A stretch of 47,068 bases of DNA from Rhypophila decipiens (taxonomy: Eukaryota > Ascomycota > Sordariomycetes > Sordariales > Naviculisporaceae), in NCBI GenBank assembly GCA_033297075.1, contig MU858292.1, forward strand, positions 1 to 47,068. The letters are read 5' to 3'. Below are positions 1 to 11,400 of the stretch, piece by piece (the first letter of the stretch is position 1; each line of letters starts with the position of its first letter). Below the pieces are notes generated by a model. That model saw nothing but the letters and a program-made list of their open reading frames with translations, ran no database searches and was not told where the DNA came from. A program made the translations under genes and the position numbers.

Positions 1-826
1 TACTTACCGCGTACAACCTCCTTTCCAACTGTCAACCCCCGTTAGGCGTCCTGCCTTGCAGTCTGTACCTACCCAGGTGTCAGGTTGTAACATTAACTAA
101 TGGAATTATTACCTATTTCTATAGAATAATATATTAAATATTATTAGTAATAAGGATAATACTAATAGTAAATAGTGTGAGGGTCGTATAGAGGAACAAC
201 CACCCTATACACCCTCATACGTACTATACATACCATTACTAGCTTGGAAGCTTCAAATCTAGTATAGTTGCTCTTTTGGGCTATGTTACGTAGTGGTGTG
301 GTATGTCACGGTCGTTACAAATAGTAAATAGAAGAAAAAAATAATAATCTAAGACCACAATAACGTTAGGGTCTTACTTACTTATATACTATTAAATCGT
401 ACAATGTAATTTCGCTCACTGGTCTTCTGCTAAGAGAGGCTGGAATTGCCTCCGCGCCATATACTGTGGTAGACAATACCCCCCTTGAATGATCAGATAC
501 TCCCATCGGCCGTCCTCGTCGTTGGCCCTGGACTGGCGTCTCTGGAGGCGTAGTAACACGACGACGAAAAGGAGCTTACCGTCCAAGCCATTCCCGGACT
601 CAGTCATCCATGCCACCGACGACGGCGACGACGAGCTCATAGAGTGACACACGTGCTCGGCCGCCGACGACTTTCCCGTCTTTGGCCCCCGGCTGCTGGC
701 CCTCCAGCGGTACAACATGGGACGGCAGCCGAGCAGGATGATGGACCTCTGGCAAGACCGGCGTAACCCGCTGCAGTGGTACACGTTCTCGGCGGTCCTC
801 TTGGTTGGATCGGCGGGTTTATTCTT
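1..826. other. Window edge, no gene recognised
   Basis: The first 415 bp are AT-rich and mostly without open frames. A 142-codon minus-strand open frame at 416-844 is arginine/serine-rich, matches nothing I recognise and lacks splice or start context, so I do not call it. Nothing else is supported here. Confidence 0.5.
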
Positions 827-836
827 GAGAATTAAT

Positions 837-892
837 CGGGGCACACACCCTAATTACTCGGGGCACACACCCTAATTACTCGGGGCGCACAC
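837..892. repeat. 22-bp tandem repeat, about 2.5 copies
   Basis: The unit CGGGGCACACACCCTAATTA plus CT occurs at 837-858 and 859-880, followed by a partial copy. It lies inside the left arm of the inverted repeat, so one arm has been locally amplified. Confidence 0.8.
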
Positions 893-1020
893 TTGCACCT
901 GGCAATGCAAATACCGTATTTGCCATACATAACATACCCCTATTCTGGCCACCACCTATCACTTTGTATATTCAATTGCAGGTCTCTTCCATCTAGAACT
1001 ACAGGCTTAACGACTTGCTC

Positions 1021-1071
1021 GTTCAATTACAGGCTCTTTCAATTGCAGGCTCGTTTAATTGCAGGCTCAAG
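1021..1071. repeat. Short tandem repeat of about 16 bp
   Basis: Three near-identical units of the form TTCAATTGCAGGCTC run through 1022-1068. A related copy stands alone at 971-986. Non-coding. Confidence 0.7.
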
Positions 1072-1395
1072 GACTTCCTGGGACTGTCCTGAACTAGAAA
1101 TGGGTGTTGACCGGTAAGTCTAAGTTTTTAGCTGTGAAATGATGAAATTTCAGGCCAGTTGCGATGCACTTGGAAAAGTGGGGGGACATGTGCCCCGAGT
1201 AATTGGGGTGTGTGCCCCGATAAATTCTCTTATTCTTGGGCGCTGCTGCAGTGGTGGTCGCTGTGGTGCAATCCGCCATCAGAAAAGGGGTGACGAACTA
1301 GGACAGCGTACGCAACAACGCAAGATCTCTTTTCTCTTTGTATTGTTCTTTCTGTTTGTCTTTTGGTTCCATCTCTTGTATCACTTTTTGGTATA

Positions 1396-1511
1396 TTCTA
1401 CGTGGACCATCCTGGCCACATTAGCACTTGGCTGGCAACCGACCTCTTTCTTGCCGGCTGCCACGGTGGCTCGAATGGTGCACGTAGAAAAATACCATGG
1501 TCCACGTAGAA
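1396..1511. repeat. 15-bp perfect inverted repeat
   Basis: TTCTACGTGGACCAT at 1396-1410 is matched by its exact reverse complement at 1497-1511. A near-copy of the second arm (TGCACGTAGA) lies just upstream at about 1479-1488. The enclosed 86 bp shows no gene. Confidence 0.7.
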
Positions 1512-2082
1512 ATGCTCTTATTCAAAGTTAAATTCAGCAGTAAAATATTAGTTTTTGTATTATACTTTCTCCTAGCGTTTGTATCTAGCGGTACTGTTAT
1601 TCTAACTTTTCTTTTCCGGCCACTACGAAATATAAAAAGTATGCGAAGTCCTGCATTAAACGCTCTGCGAGTTAAGCTATTTAAACCCAAGAAAAGTGGC
1701 TCTCTGTCAACTTCCCAGAGCTTTCCAGCAGAATATCAGAATCTTCTGTTTCGTGCGACAGCATGTTACGCAGATTTTCCCGTTGTGATTGGGAGTGAGG
1801 TCAGGGTGCAGTATGTTGATGGTGCACCATGCGTAAAGAAGGCAACACAAGTTTGACACGGGAGGAGAGGGGGAAGATTCTGGTTGTTGAGGCGTGATCA
1901 AGGAATCCGGGGTTTTCTGCTCGACCGGAGTAAGACCTTTGATCTATCTTATCGCTGCCCCTTCTTGCTATCCCAGATCGCGATTAGCACTGCCTCCAAG
2001 ACCTTCTTCTACCTCAGCTGTGGAACTCGCTGATTCTTTTAGACCCATAACATCAATAGAAACCTACCAGGCGGTTACTGTC

Positions 2083-5000
2083 ATGGAAGCCGCAAAGGTT
2101 CATCGGACTGGGTTCACCTGTCTCTCTGCCAGTGGGTCTCATGAGCCGCAATCTTCAAAAGACACGTTCAAGTATGTCGCCCTCGCAGTCCACCTTTTTT
2201 TATTTCTTTAACTGACGGTTTTAATAGCATAATCTTCATCCATGGTTTGAGGGGTCACCCAAGGCATACTTGGGAAGGGCCCCGTCCCAAGATGCGAACT
2301 GAGCGACTGCCCTTCAAACTCCCCATGCCACGAAGACCTTTGCCCGTACCTTCCACTCCATCTATCGCGAACAACGAGTCCGTTCCCTGCGGGACCAAAT
2401 GTGTCGAAATGGGTGTATTTTCGCCACAAGAGTTTCTTGTTCATGACATACCCGAGGCAAAAGTGTGGACATACGGGTATAATGCAGACGTGATTGCTGG
2501 TTTTTTTCAGGCGAGCAATCAAAACAAGGTTCATCAACACGGTGAAGATCTTGCTGCAAAGATCTGCCGCGACATTGACAATGAGGTAAAGTGACCTGTT
2601 ACGGATAGGTGGTAGGAATATCATTGTTCCAACTGACAAAATAAGGGACCAATTATTTTCGTTGCCCATAGCCTGGGTGGGATAATTGTCAAAGACGTAA
2701 GTCAGGCTAAAGCTATTTCCTGGTCCAACGCTGATACTTACTCTCGTCAGGCTTTTGTGAGGTCAGAACTATGTCGCGAACGCACGGAACTAATCGTCTT
2801 TCTCCGCACACCGCATCGTGGGAGTTCCTATGCATCCAAGGGCCAATTCCTTGCGAAGATAGCCCAGTTAGCTGGTCAAGACCCGAACAGAGATCTGCTC
2901 GCAGTACTAGAAGAAAACAGCAATGCGCTTGATACTATTCAAATTGAGTTTGAGAATACACTGCACAGTCTGTCGATCAAGATACACTCGTTTCAGGAAG
3001 GCCGTGGGATGTCGGGCTTAAGAGGGTTCCGCAACAAGATCGTTGACGATGTTTCTTCAAAGATTGGACTGGTCGGCATCGAGACGGTTGAGACTATTGA
3101 TGCCGACCACAGGCAAATGGCTAGATGCAGCACAAGATCAGACCCACAATACAGGGCAGTGCTTGGTGTTCTGAGACACTTCATCCTTCAAAGGAAAGCT
3201 TGCGGAGATATGGAGTCCTTTCTGGCGGGATCACACAGCCTGAAAGAAACACCAAGAGACCATCCATTGGATCCTTCCTGTAAGCTTCTGCTATCCCAAT
3301 GCCACATGAGTTCGGGACCTAACAATGCTACATTTCTTGTCCCATTTTCAAGGAATGAAGCGGTTATCGGCCGTAGGGCTATCTTTGAAATTCTCCAAAG
3401 CTTTCACATCGAAAGCTCCTCCCAGAATAGACTGGCTCTATTTGGACTAGGTGGAGTAGGGAAAACACAACTCGCTCTAGAATACGTATATCGCCTAAAA
3501 CAGTCAAGGCAGGATATTTCCATATTCTGGATCCATGCCAGCAACGCCGAGCGGTTCCGCGACGCATTCATGTCCATCGCCGAAGCCAATCAAATACCGG
3601 GCTACGATGACTGCAAGGCCAATGTTTTCCTACTCGTGAAACAATGGCTCGAGAACAGGGACAGCAACTGGCTCCTGGTCATCGATAATGCGGATGATAT
3701 GGAACTCTTCCAGGGACGGGCAACAAGTGCAACAACCGTTATTTCTGATTCCGATCGGATTAATCTTTCCGAATATCTCCCAAACTGTGCGCAAGGGGCC
3801 ATTCTAATCACGACCAGGGACAAGAGGATTGGAGCTATGTTGACAGGCGGACAACAGCTGGTAGAGGTGACCAAATTGGGACACGAGGAATCGGATCAGT
3901 TGCTTCGCGATAAGCTACGGGGCGTTGATCTGCTTGAGGTCAGTGCCCTCCAGGAACTTGCAGCCCGTCTAGAACACCTACCTCTTGCGTTCGTCCATGC
4001 AGCCTCATTTATTCGAGAGAATACCATCTCAGTCACTGGATATCTAGCGCTGCTAGAGAAGGGTGATCGGCACATGACTCGGTTACTGAGCGAGGAATTC
4101 AGCTCAGTAGGAATAGATACAGAAACTCCTCGATCAGTCACCTCGACATGAATCGTCTCGTTTGAAAGACTTCAGAAACAAAGTCCTTTTGCCGAAAGGT
4201 TACTTTCCTTTATGAGCTCTTTGGACCGACAGTCCATCCCTTTGGAGATCCTTCGAAGTTTCAGTTTGCGTTATTACGTCAATCATGAGGCTGAGGTTGA
4301 CATAGAACTTACCAAGGCCTTAGGAGTCCTCAGATCACTGTCATTCATTACCATGGGCGGGGGCAAAGATCACAGCATGCATCGGCTCGTTCAACTGGTC
4401 ACTCAAAAATGGCTTGCAACAAAGAATCTCCGCGAAAGGTTTGCTGGAGAGGCGTTGATAGCAGTTGAGGCAGTGTATCCCCGCGACTCCAACAATCCAA
4501 GGACGTGGGGGAAATGCAATGCTTATCTTGCTCACGCGTACAGTGTGCTGAGGATCGCCGACTCTACGATTCGCAATTCGGAGACAGCTAGGGCGAGTCT
4601 ATTGTACAAAGTGGCAAAATTTCTCGAAATCACAGGGGACTGGCTCCAGAGTAAATCATTGTATCTCCAGGCACTACGCGCTCTGAGGAGTGCGAATCAA
4701 GAAAGAACGACTCTTATGTCGACTTGTGTCACCAGATTGGCTTATGTATACGCCGAACTTGGACATGGTAAAGAGGCAGAATCACTCCAGATGGAATGGT
4801 TGTAATCAATCCCTGACCTTCTAAAGATAGAGCATCCGGGGGAAATCTTTCAAAAATGCACATTAGCAGGAGAGCTTTACCGACAAGGACGTCATAATAA
4901 GGTCGACTCCTTGCGGACAGATATTATTCGAAGGGCAAAGAAGGTGCAGAGAGACGGTCCCGTTGTCACATTGGAATTTATCCAAGGGCTTTCGATCACC

Positions 5001-6158
5001 TTTATGGGTCAGCTGCGACTGGTTGAAGCCGAAATCTTAATTCTATACGCTCTGGAACTTTGCAAGACTCTGGAGAGTAAAGGCGATGATCCAAACAGGC
5101 AAACTAACTTCTTCATAGGCACGCTTGCGAGTGTTTACCGGGAACAGAAAAGGTTTGCTGAGTCGGTGGACCTGACGCTGAAAGCATTAGAGGGAATGAG
5201 GGTGGAGTACGGAGACGAACATCCTAATACAACAGGGTATAAACTCAATCTGGCATACATATATCGAGACCAAGGTCGGTGGATTGAGTCTGAGCCCTTG
5301 TGGATGCAGATAGTTGAAACAAGCCAGAGGGTGGTTGGAGATGTACACCCCGATACGGCGAGGTACTCAGTCGAGCTAGGTCGTGTATACCTTGAGCTGA
5401 ACAAGCTTGGCAAAGCCGAGGAGTTACTCATCCATGCCTTGGGAAGAGTGGAGAGAATATTCGGAGAAAAGCACGAGTGCACAGTAGCCGCTATGAGACA
5501 CCTGCGAAAATGGTACAAACTGAACGGCGAGGATGAAAAGGCTGAATTGTTTCATAAACGTTCCTGGATACTAACCAAAAAGGTATTTGGAGAAGAAGAC
5601 GGCAGAGCTTTGAGTGCCACGTGGGATTTTATCAAGTTGCTAGAAAACAGGGGGAGGTACGAGGAAGCCTGACCCTTATGCAACCGGTTATGGGAAGTAG
5701 AACAAAGGGTACTTGGAACGGAACACAGGTACACATTGGATGCGTTGCACTTTTATGGGGTTCTAACCTTCAAGAGTGGGATGTTGATGGAAGCGGAAGC
5801 GGGTTTCCAGAAGGAGTTCGGATTACGAAAACGAGTTCATGGGGAGGAAAACAAACTCACACTCAGATCTCTCCAGTGGCTCGCCGACACTCAGTTCAGA
5901 GGGGGTCAGTTCCGAGATTCCAGATTGTCCTATGAACTAGCGGTTCGGATAAGAAGGAACGTTTTCGGAGAGGACGAGGAGGGTACTCTGAATTTGGTCT
6001 ATGGTTGTGCTCTCTGTCTGGAAGCAATGGGCGAACAAAACGCTGCTAGAGCCGAGATGGTGGACTGTAACAATCAGCAGAGGCGTATTCTTGGCCCTAG
6101 CCATCCTTCTGCTATTCGAACACTTACTGTGGTTGAGAGACTAAGTCTACAAAGGTAG
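2083..6158 (+). pseudogene. NLR-type STAND protein (hydrolase-NB-ARC-TPR), three nonsense codons
   Basis: Reconstructed exons are 2083-2171, 2228-2585, 2646-2696 and 2751-6158, joined in frame by GT-AG introns of 54-60 bp, giving about 1,301 codons. The N-terminus matches SesB-like alpha/beta hydrolases of fungal NLRs: IIFIHGLRGHPRHTW, the nucleophile elbow FVAHSLGG (serine present), and TPHRGS. NB-ARC follows, with the P-loop GLGGVGKT (about 3444-3467), the Walker B-like strand WLLVIDNAD and LEHLPLAFVHAA. The C-terminus has about eight kinesin-light-chain-type TPRs. Three in-frame stops interrupt it: TGA 4149-4151 (family position normally Trp), TAA 4803-4805 and TGA 5670-5672. There is no frameshift. 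Such proteins act in fungal non-self recognition and regulated cell death, which is family knowledge. Here full-length product would need readthrough, so I call a recent pseudogene. The fragment up to the first stop keeps the hydrolase and most of NB-ARC. Confidence 0.88.
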
Positions 6159-6330
6159 CAGAGTTCTAATTGTTAGAGGAAGAATAGGATACCGAGCTTT
6201 AAAAAAGAACACTTAACTTAGCCAAAGATTCACGGACTCTACTAAGCCTAAGTAGTGCAACGAGCTAGGTATTCAAAGTGACGGAAATCAGCATGTTGAA
6301 AATTGGTCATACTACCAAACCCCCGACTCC

Positions 6331-6970
6331 CCTTGCTAGGTTATCGGTTAGTCATGGCTGCTTGCCATTATTGACAGCGATGGTTTTATTTCTTATCACA
6401 CAGAGTGACAGAGATATCTTACGTGACGATCATATGATGGGCTGGTCAGGACAGTACATACTACCTAGTGTAACTGGTCACTGGGTGTTCATCTTTCTAA
6501 CATTACCGCAGGCCTACTTTGTGGTACTATCTCCCGCGGATGTCAAATCCTATCATGATGTACATACCGTACCTCGGACACAGCGAATGTTAACGGATAC
6601 GTCTACCTGAATGACACGTGGGACCATTACACGTATGTTAACCGTCCGGGTTGGGATGTTGTTCACCTTTTGGTCCAGTGCCTTTTCGCTCGGCCTAGAG
6701 GCATGTCAGAGTAGGTCTACTGGAGCCATGTCCAAGTGAAGATACCCGTATCTAAACCGCGACGCAGAGTTTATGTGCGTGGATGTTTATTTTTTGGAAC
6801 TGAGGGTATGGATATGCATTGGGTACGGCATGATTCAGGGCTTTCTAGCTCCTTGGTAGTTTATCTTTTAGTTATGGCTGCCCGCCATTATTGACACCGA
6901 TGGTTTTATGTCTTATACCGAGTCCGTGACACAGACATATCTTACGTGACTATCGCATGATGGGCTGGTC
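6331..6970. repeat. Pair of diverged direct repeats, about 120 bp each
   Basis: Copy 1 (about 6331-6450) and copy 2 (about 6851-6970) share CATTATTGAC.CGATGGTTTTAT, ATATCTTACGTGAC and ATGATGGGCTGGTCA in the same order, 520-524 bp apart. The differences are a mixture of substitutions and small indels. The DNA between has no convincing gene. Confidence 0.75.
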
Positions 6971-7007
6971 ACTGGGTCGACAAATGCTCGGAGTGTGAAA
7001 TGAATTA

Positions 7008-7277
7008 TATACGCCTTTGACAATGGAGTTATATGCCTAAGGTACGTCTCTTAAATACCTGAGGATGGACGAAAATAGGCATATTAGAGAAGCTAAACAT
7101 AGCCTAACTGAGATGTAAAAAAGCAGATAATTCTGTTATAGTTATACGCCTTTGATAATGGAATTATATGCCTAAGATACGTCTCTTAAATACATAAGGA
7201 TGGACGAAAATGAGCAAATTAGAGAAGACAAAGACAGCCGAAATAAGACATGAAAAGGCATATAATCCTATTATTAA
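7008..7277. repeat. Tandem duplication with 135-bp period
   Basis: 7008-7142 and 7143-about 7277 align throughout, sharing TATACGCCTTTGA.AATGGA, ACGTCTCTTAAATAC and GGATGGACGAAAAT. Many differences in the first third are C/T or G/A (GAC/GAT, GGAG/GGAA, GGTACG/GATACG), as expected from deamination-type mutation of repeats. Non-coding. Confidence 0.85.
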
Positions 7278-7426
7278 AGGCCTATATACCCACTCTAGAG
7301 TCTAGACAGGCAGTTTTAACAGTGTTTCCCCTCTCCCTAGACAGAAAAAGGGGGAAACCCTTAAAGTCATCACTGTCATTTCAGTGGAGTACAAGAGTCG
7401 ATACCTTACAATTACTGATTACATAT

Positions 7427-7863
7427 GAGGATTCATACGTACACAACATTCCCCGCATGGCAGCCGGCAAGAAAAAGTAGTCTTTTCCCTTACAATAAAC
7501 CTCTCTTTCATGGGTCCTTGCAATCAAGCCAAAACCCCAAACAGCGATGTGTTCGATTGGCGATGTGTTCAATTGACGGCGATGTGTTCAATTGGCGATG
7601 TGTTCAATTGACGTCGATGTGCTCAATTGACGGCGATGTGTTCGATTGGCGATGTCTTCAATTGACGGCGACGTGTTCAATTGACGGCGACGTGTTCAAC
7701 TTATTACGTTGTGTTTGCGAGCAATTGTGGTCATGTGTGTTGACCCTGGAAAACGACTTTTTTGTACGGAAAAGTGTGTCGAAAAAAGGTCAGCCGCCAG
7801 GCATTTGGCAGGTCCAGATTGTTGTGTACGTATGAAAAAGCGGTTGTGTACGTATGAATCCTC
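7427..7863. mobile_element. MITE-like element (hAT-type signature), 437 bp
   Basis: The termini are perfect 21-bp inverted repeats. The left one (7427-7447) begins GAGGATTCATACGTACAC, and the right one (7843-7863) is its exact reverse complement. The 8 bp immediately outside each end are identical, TTACATAT at 7419-7426 and at 7864-7871, which is a perfect target-site duplication. An 8-bp duplication with short TIRs is typical of hAT transposons (some other superfamilies also give 8 bp). The inner 15 bp of the right TIR are repeated directly at 7821-7835, like the subterminal motifs of hAT elements. No transposase is encoded, so the element is non-autonomous. The interior holds a minisatellite. 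Confidence 0.85.
7544..7700. repeat. Minisatellite of alternating 16/19-bp units
   Basis: Nine units of the form GCGATGTGTTCAATTG, with or without a trailing ACG, run head to tail with few substitutions (TTCGATTG, GCGACGTG, GTGCTC). The array sits inside the MITE-like element. It is open in one frame, but nothing suggests it is translated. Confidence 0.9.
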
Positions 7864-8088
7864 TTACATATTGCCTTATATTTTCAGTTTACAGCCTGTT
7901 ATTGGATCCAGCTCCTGCCTTGTTCTGCCTGCTCGCCCCATTGTTAGGAATCCACTCCACACTGATATACATGTCCTTCCGTCTTGAGGGAAAGAATGAC
8001 GAGAACAATGTTGGGTCCACCAGTGACTAATGGCGGTCACTGTTGCTAATTTAACCAGGTCAGCCTCCCAAACGACTACCATTGAGTT

Positions 8089-8131
8089 CATTTCGACACA
8101 TTCTTCCGCGATCCAGACCCAACGATCAACG
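8089..8131 (+). repeat. Dispersed 43-bp repeat, copy 1
   Basis: CATTTCGACACATTCTTCCG and the following 23 bp recur at 18313-18355 with two differences; sequence diverges sharply on both sides. In both copies the same frame is open (FRHILPRSR.NDQR), so it may be a fragment of a coding or transposon sequence. No function assigned. Confidence 0.7.
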
Positions 8132-8422
8132 ACTGATTCAACGTTCTCGTTTCACGAAAGTCCGAGGTCCGGTCTGCGCCAAGAATGACTGCTGCAAGAT
8201 CACTGCATGTCGGCCAATCGGAGACTTTTGTGATTCATTTCAGCTGCCCAAAATGGGAATAGCGCACTTGCTGTCAGCGACAGGGGGTAGAGCCTCGTTT
8301 GGCTGATTGACGACAAGGACGACGACGCTGCGGTCGAAAACCGACACTCTCCCAAAACATCTCGTCTCCACCCCTCGTTATTCTCAGCAATCCCGGAATA
8401 TTCCGAGATTGCGCCTGGCGGA

Positions 8423-11400
8423 ATGAGCAACAGCGACAGTAGCGACGACAATGGGAATGCTTACGAATGGCTTGCCGATTTGTCCAAACGTGAGTGCGAG
8501 TGCGTTGTGCAGATTTTATGACGGATCGTCGTGATGAGATGAAGAGCCGCTTACCAATCCTACTTCCAGGTCAATGCTTCACGACGTGTTCCGTCACTCA
8601 CCCCGCCAAAACACTGGACTTCGGAGATGAGGGTTTCACGGCCTCCGTGACAGACCGTCATGAGCTTGTCCAGCTCACTCGCCCCGACGCGACATGTGGA
8701 TTAGTCTACCTCCGTGGCTCATTCCCCGATAACCCAGGATCGATTCTTTCACGGTCGCAGAGTCGGGATGACACAGTGGATTTTACCAATGACACATTCG
8801 GCACAACCATACTAGCTCCCAAAGAGTCCGATGAGGTGACGCTCGGCGAGCGAAAAGCCCAAGGGTGGGTAAACTTCCGCTGGCCATATTCGCAGTATGA
8901 GCTCGTCAAGAAGGATCCATCGACCGGTGAGATTGAAGGCATGGGTACTTGTGAAGTACTATCGTTTGTGAGTCGAGGGACTGTCTTCCAGATCAATCGA
9001 CTCAAGTGGGGTCATGGTAGCTCTGTGACCAACTCTGAGGAGACCGGTGAGAGACCTCCCGAGACTTCGGGGCCTCGACCAGGCACTTCAGTCATCTCTA
9101 GCGATGACCCGGCAGAAACATACGGGAGGGTCCGGGTTGGAGGCAAGGTGCGCTTTGGGTGCCCTTGCTCTAATAATAACCCGAAGACAACCACACCCGA
9201 GAGAGACATGTTTACAATCAGACACAGAGACAGGAATGCCCTCCACTGCACCAGTGATAAGTATGGTGCGCGGATGGAAATTGGGTTTTCCGAGAATGGA
9301 GTGCCATGGGACTTTAAGAGGGACGATGGAGCCCGGGTATTGAACGACGAGGCGTATAAACGGCAATGTGCCGACTTGTCATGCGAATTACGAGTGCGAC
9401 TACTGAACGGGGAAGCAACATACTTGGTCTCGACTTATGCCCTCAGGACAGACAAGGAGGACGAGGACAGAAGCTGCAGCCTGGAACTGCCTCCCGACCT
9501 GGAATCTTACCTCGGCGTCGAATGGGAGTCTGAGAACATGACGGATCGCCTGTGGACCGCGCTTTGTTCTACAAACTATGAGGCGGCTGAGGCTGTCGAG
9601 TTTTGTGTCGTCGGTAGGTGCGTTGAACAGATACTGGGGGTCACCTCAATTCCGGTTCGCCAGCATTCGAGAGATTCCGGACCCCCTCAGCGTGCCCTGA
9701 TCAGCAACATCATGACAAACCAGATTGTCGATGTAGAAAGCGCATTGTAAGTCCCCGGTCAAAAATTCCCAAAATAACCATTCAGTCAGCTAACCTGATT
9801 CTTGTGATTTTGCCAGCTATCAAATTCGCTTGTTGACCAAGATATACAACTTTATCCAAACCCGCAAGCTCGAGCCGGACCTCCTCGATCCTATCTTGTC
9901 TCTCGAGACAATACGGGCCACATATCTGAAACGAATGCACCCCATCATTCGCGCATGCGTTTGCTGGCTCTTTGCGACCAACCTGAAGCCAGACCGGCTG
10001 CTACTCGCTGTTCACAGCAGATCAACATCAGTTGACAACAGAGACCGCGAAGGTCTGACCGAATCTGAAACCAAGCGGATTGTGGACTGTTCGGACAAGC
10101 GGCTCTCTCTCAGCTGGGACCATTCGTATAACCGTGGATGTTATGCAACTATGGCGGCATGGTATGCTGCTAAACTCTGTCCGGAAGCTATCGACACCCC
10201 AGACGACCACAGCTTTGTCAGCCAGATTGTTCTACCCAATTTGCCGGTGGCATTCGAGTTTGGAAAGTCTCGTGCCAACCGCGATAAGCAACCAACACCA
10301 AAGGGCAACGTTCTCGGCTGGCTGCACTTCAGTGTCATCCTGATGTTGTACGACGACCTGGCCTGGGAAGAAAATGAATCACCGACACCAACAGATGTGA
10401 ACGGGGAAGACTTTAACAGGCGGCGCATCCTAGAGGCTCAACAACTCTTTGAAAAGTACGTTTCCCGACTGAAGACGAGTCAAGGAGACGGATGGTCAAT
10501 GGAGCACGAGGAATTGGACCGGGTGGTCTTGCTTGCCGAAGAGATGGCTGTTCATTTGGACTTTGAGCGATTCGACAGTCTGAGGCGGTCTCACAGCCTG
10601 GCTGTTTCACGTGCAAGACATACCCGGAAAAGAATTCAGAATCGGAAGAGAACGACCAAGTTCAATCCGGGCCCGAAGCCCTGGATGGCTGTGAGGGGTC
10701 TCAGTCACGGGCCCTGGGAGCTGTTATGTACCAACCACGAGAGTTACTTGAGGGTTGCCGACTATGGGAGCGTTATTTCTGCAAGAGACTGGGTGATGGA
10801 GTTTCTACTGAGCGATTACTCCTTCATGTCTTCCTGGGATCGTGCCGACGCGAATATGGTGGGAAGGTGGTGGGATATTCAACCTGTCGCCATAGTCTGT
10901 TCGACATTGATCGACTTGAGACTTGAAGGTGAGTTATCATCAATCCGACCAGAGCACTGACTTACAGGAACTCTGACACATGTTCATGCAGGAAAACTCC
11001 CGTCTGCGGCGTCTTTAAGTCCACCGGCTGGCGACACGGCGTCGGCCCAAGACCAACTCGCCCAGTCAATCCCCAACCTACAAGCCGCCCCCACTATGAA
11101 CTTTGATGCTGCTGAGCTCATCAATCCTGGCGCGGGGAGTGTGCCTGACCCCTCGGCCGCGCAAGTAGCAATGTTGAGAGTGCTGGTCCAGCAGCTGAAG
11201 CAGTCAATCGAGGATTCGGGTAAGGCGCAGGCGTACGAAATTCGGCAACTTATCGCCACCAGCTTGGCGACTGCTGGTGGCGATGGGATAGTGGGCTTGG
11301 CCACTAGTAAGCCATTTGAATGGAGTTATCGACAGCCCGCTGCTGTTTACTATCCGGTATGTCAACAGCAGCCCTGGTTACAATTTTCTTTGACCGTTCG

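Larger units (their letters stand above)
827..1229. repeat. Imperfect inverted repeat, arms about 47 bp
   Basis: The left arm (about 827-876) reads GAGAATTAATCGGGG, then a GGCACACACCC..AATTACTCGGGGC block. The right arm (about 1183-1229) carries the reverse complement with a few mismatches. The arms enclose about 310 bp without a convincing gene. This could be the terminal repeats of a short non-autonomous transposon or a hairpin-forming satellite. I see no clean target-site duplication, so the element type is not assigned. Confidence 0.6.

Noticed and set aside
416..844. 142-codon minus-strand ORF
   Set aside because: Arg/Ser-rich, no recognisable domain, overlaps an inverted repeat arm, and no splice or promoter context.
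1497..1856. 119-codon plus-strand ORF with a hydrophobic start
   Set aside because: It starts inside a repeat arm and has no family resemblance; probably chance.
4149..5672. Programmed stop-codon readthrough in the NLR gene
   Set aside because: The contexts (TGA ATC, TAA TCA, TGA CCC) do not match the known efficient TGA CTA signal, and three in one gene is unlikely. Kept only as a test within the pseudogene finding.
7425..7835. ORF across the minisatellite (repeating MCSIDGDVF..)
   Set aside because: The open frame follows from the repeat unit and lies within a non-autonomous element; no start or promoter supports it.
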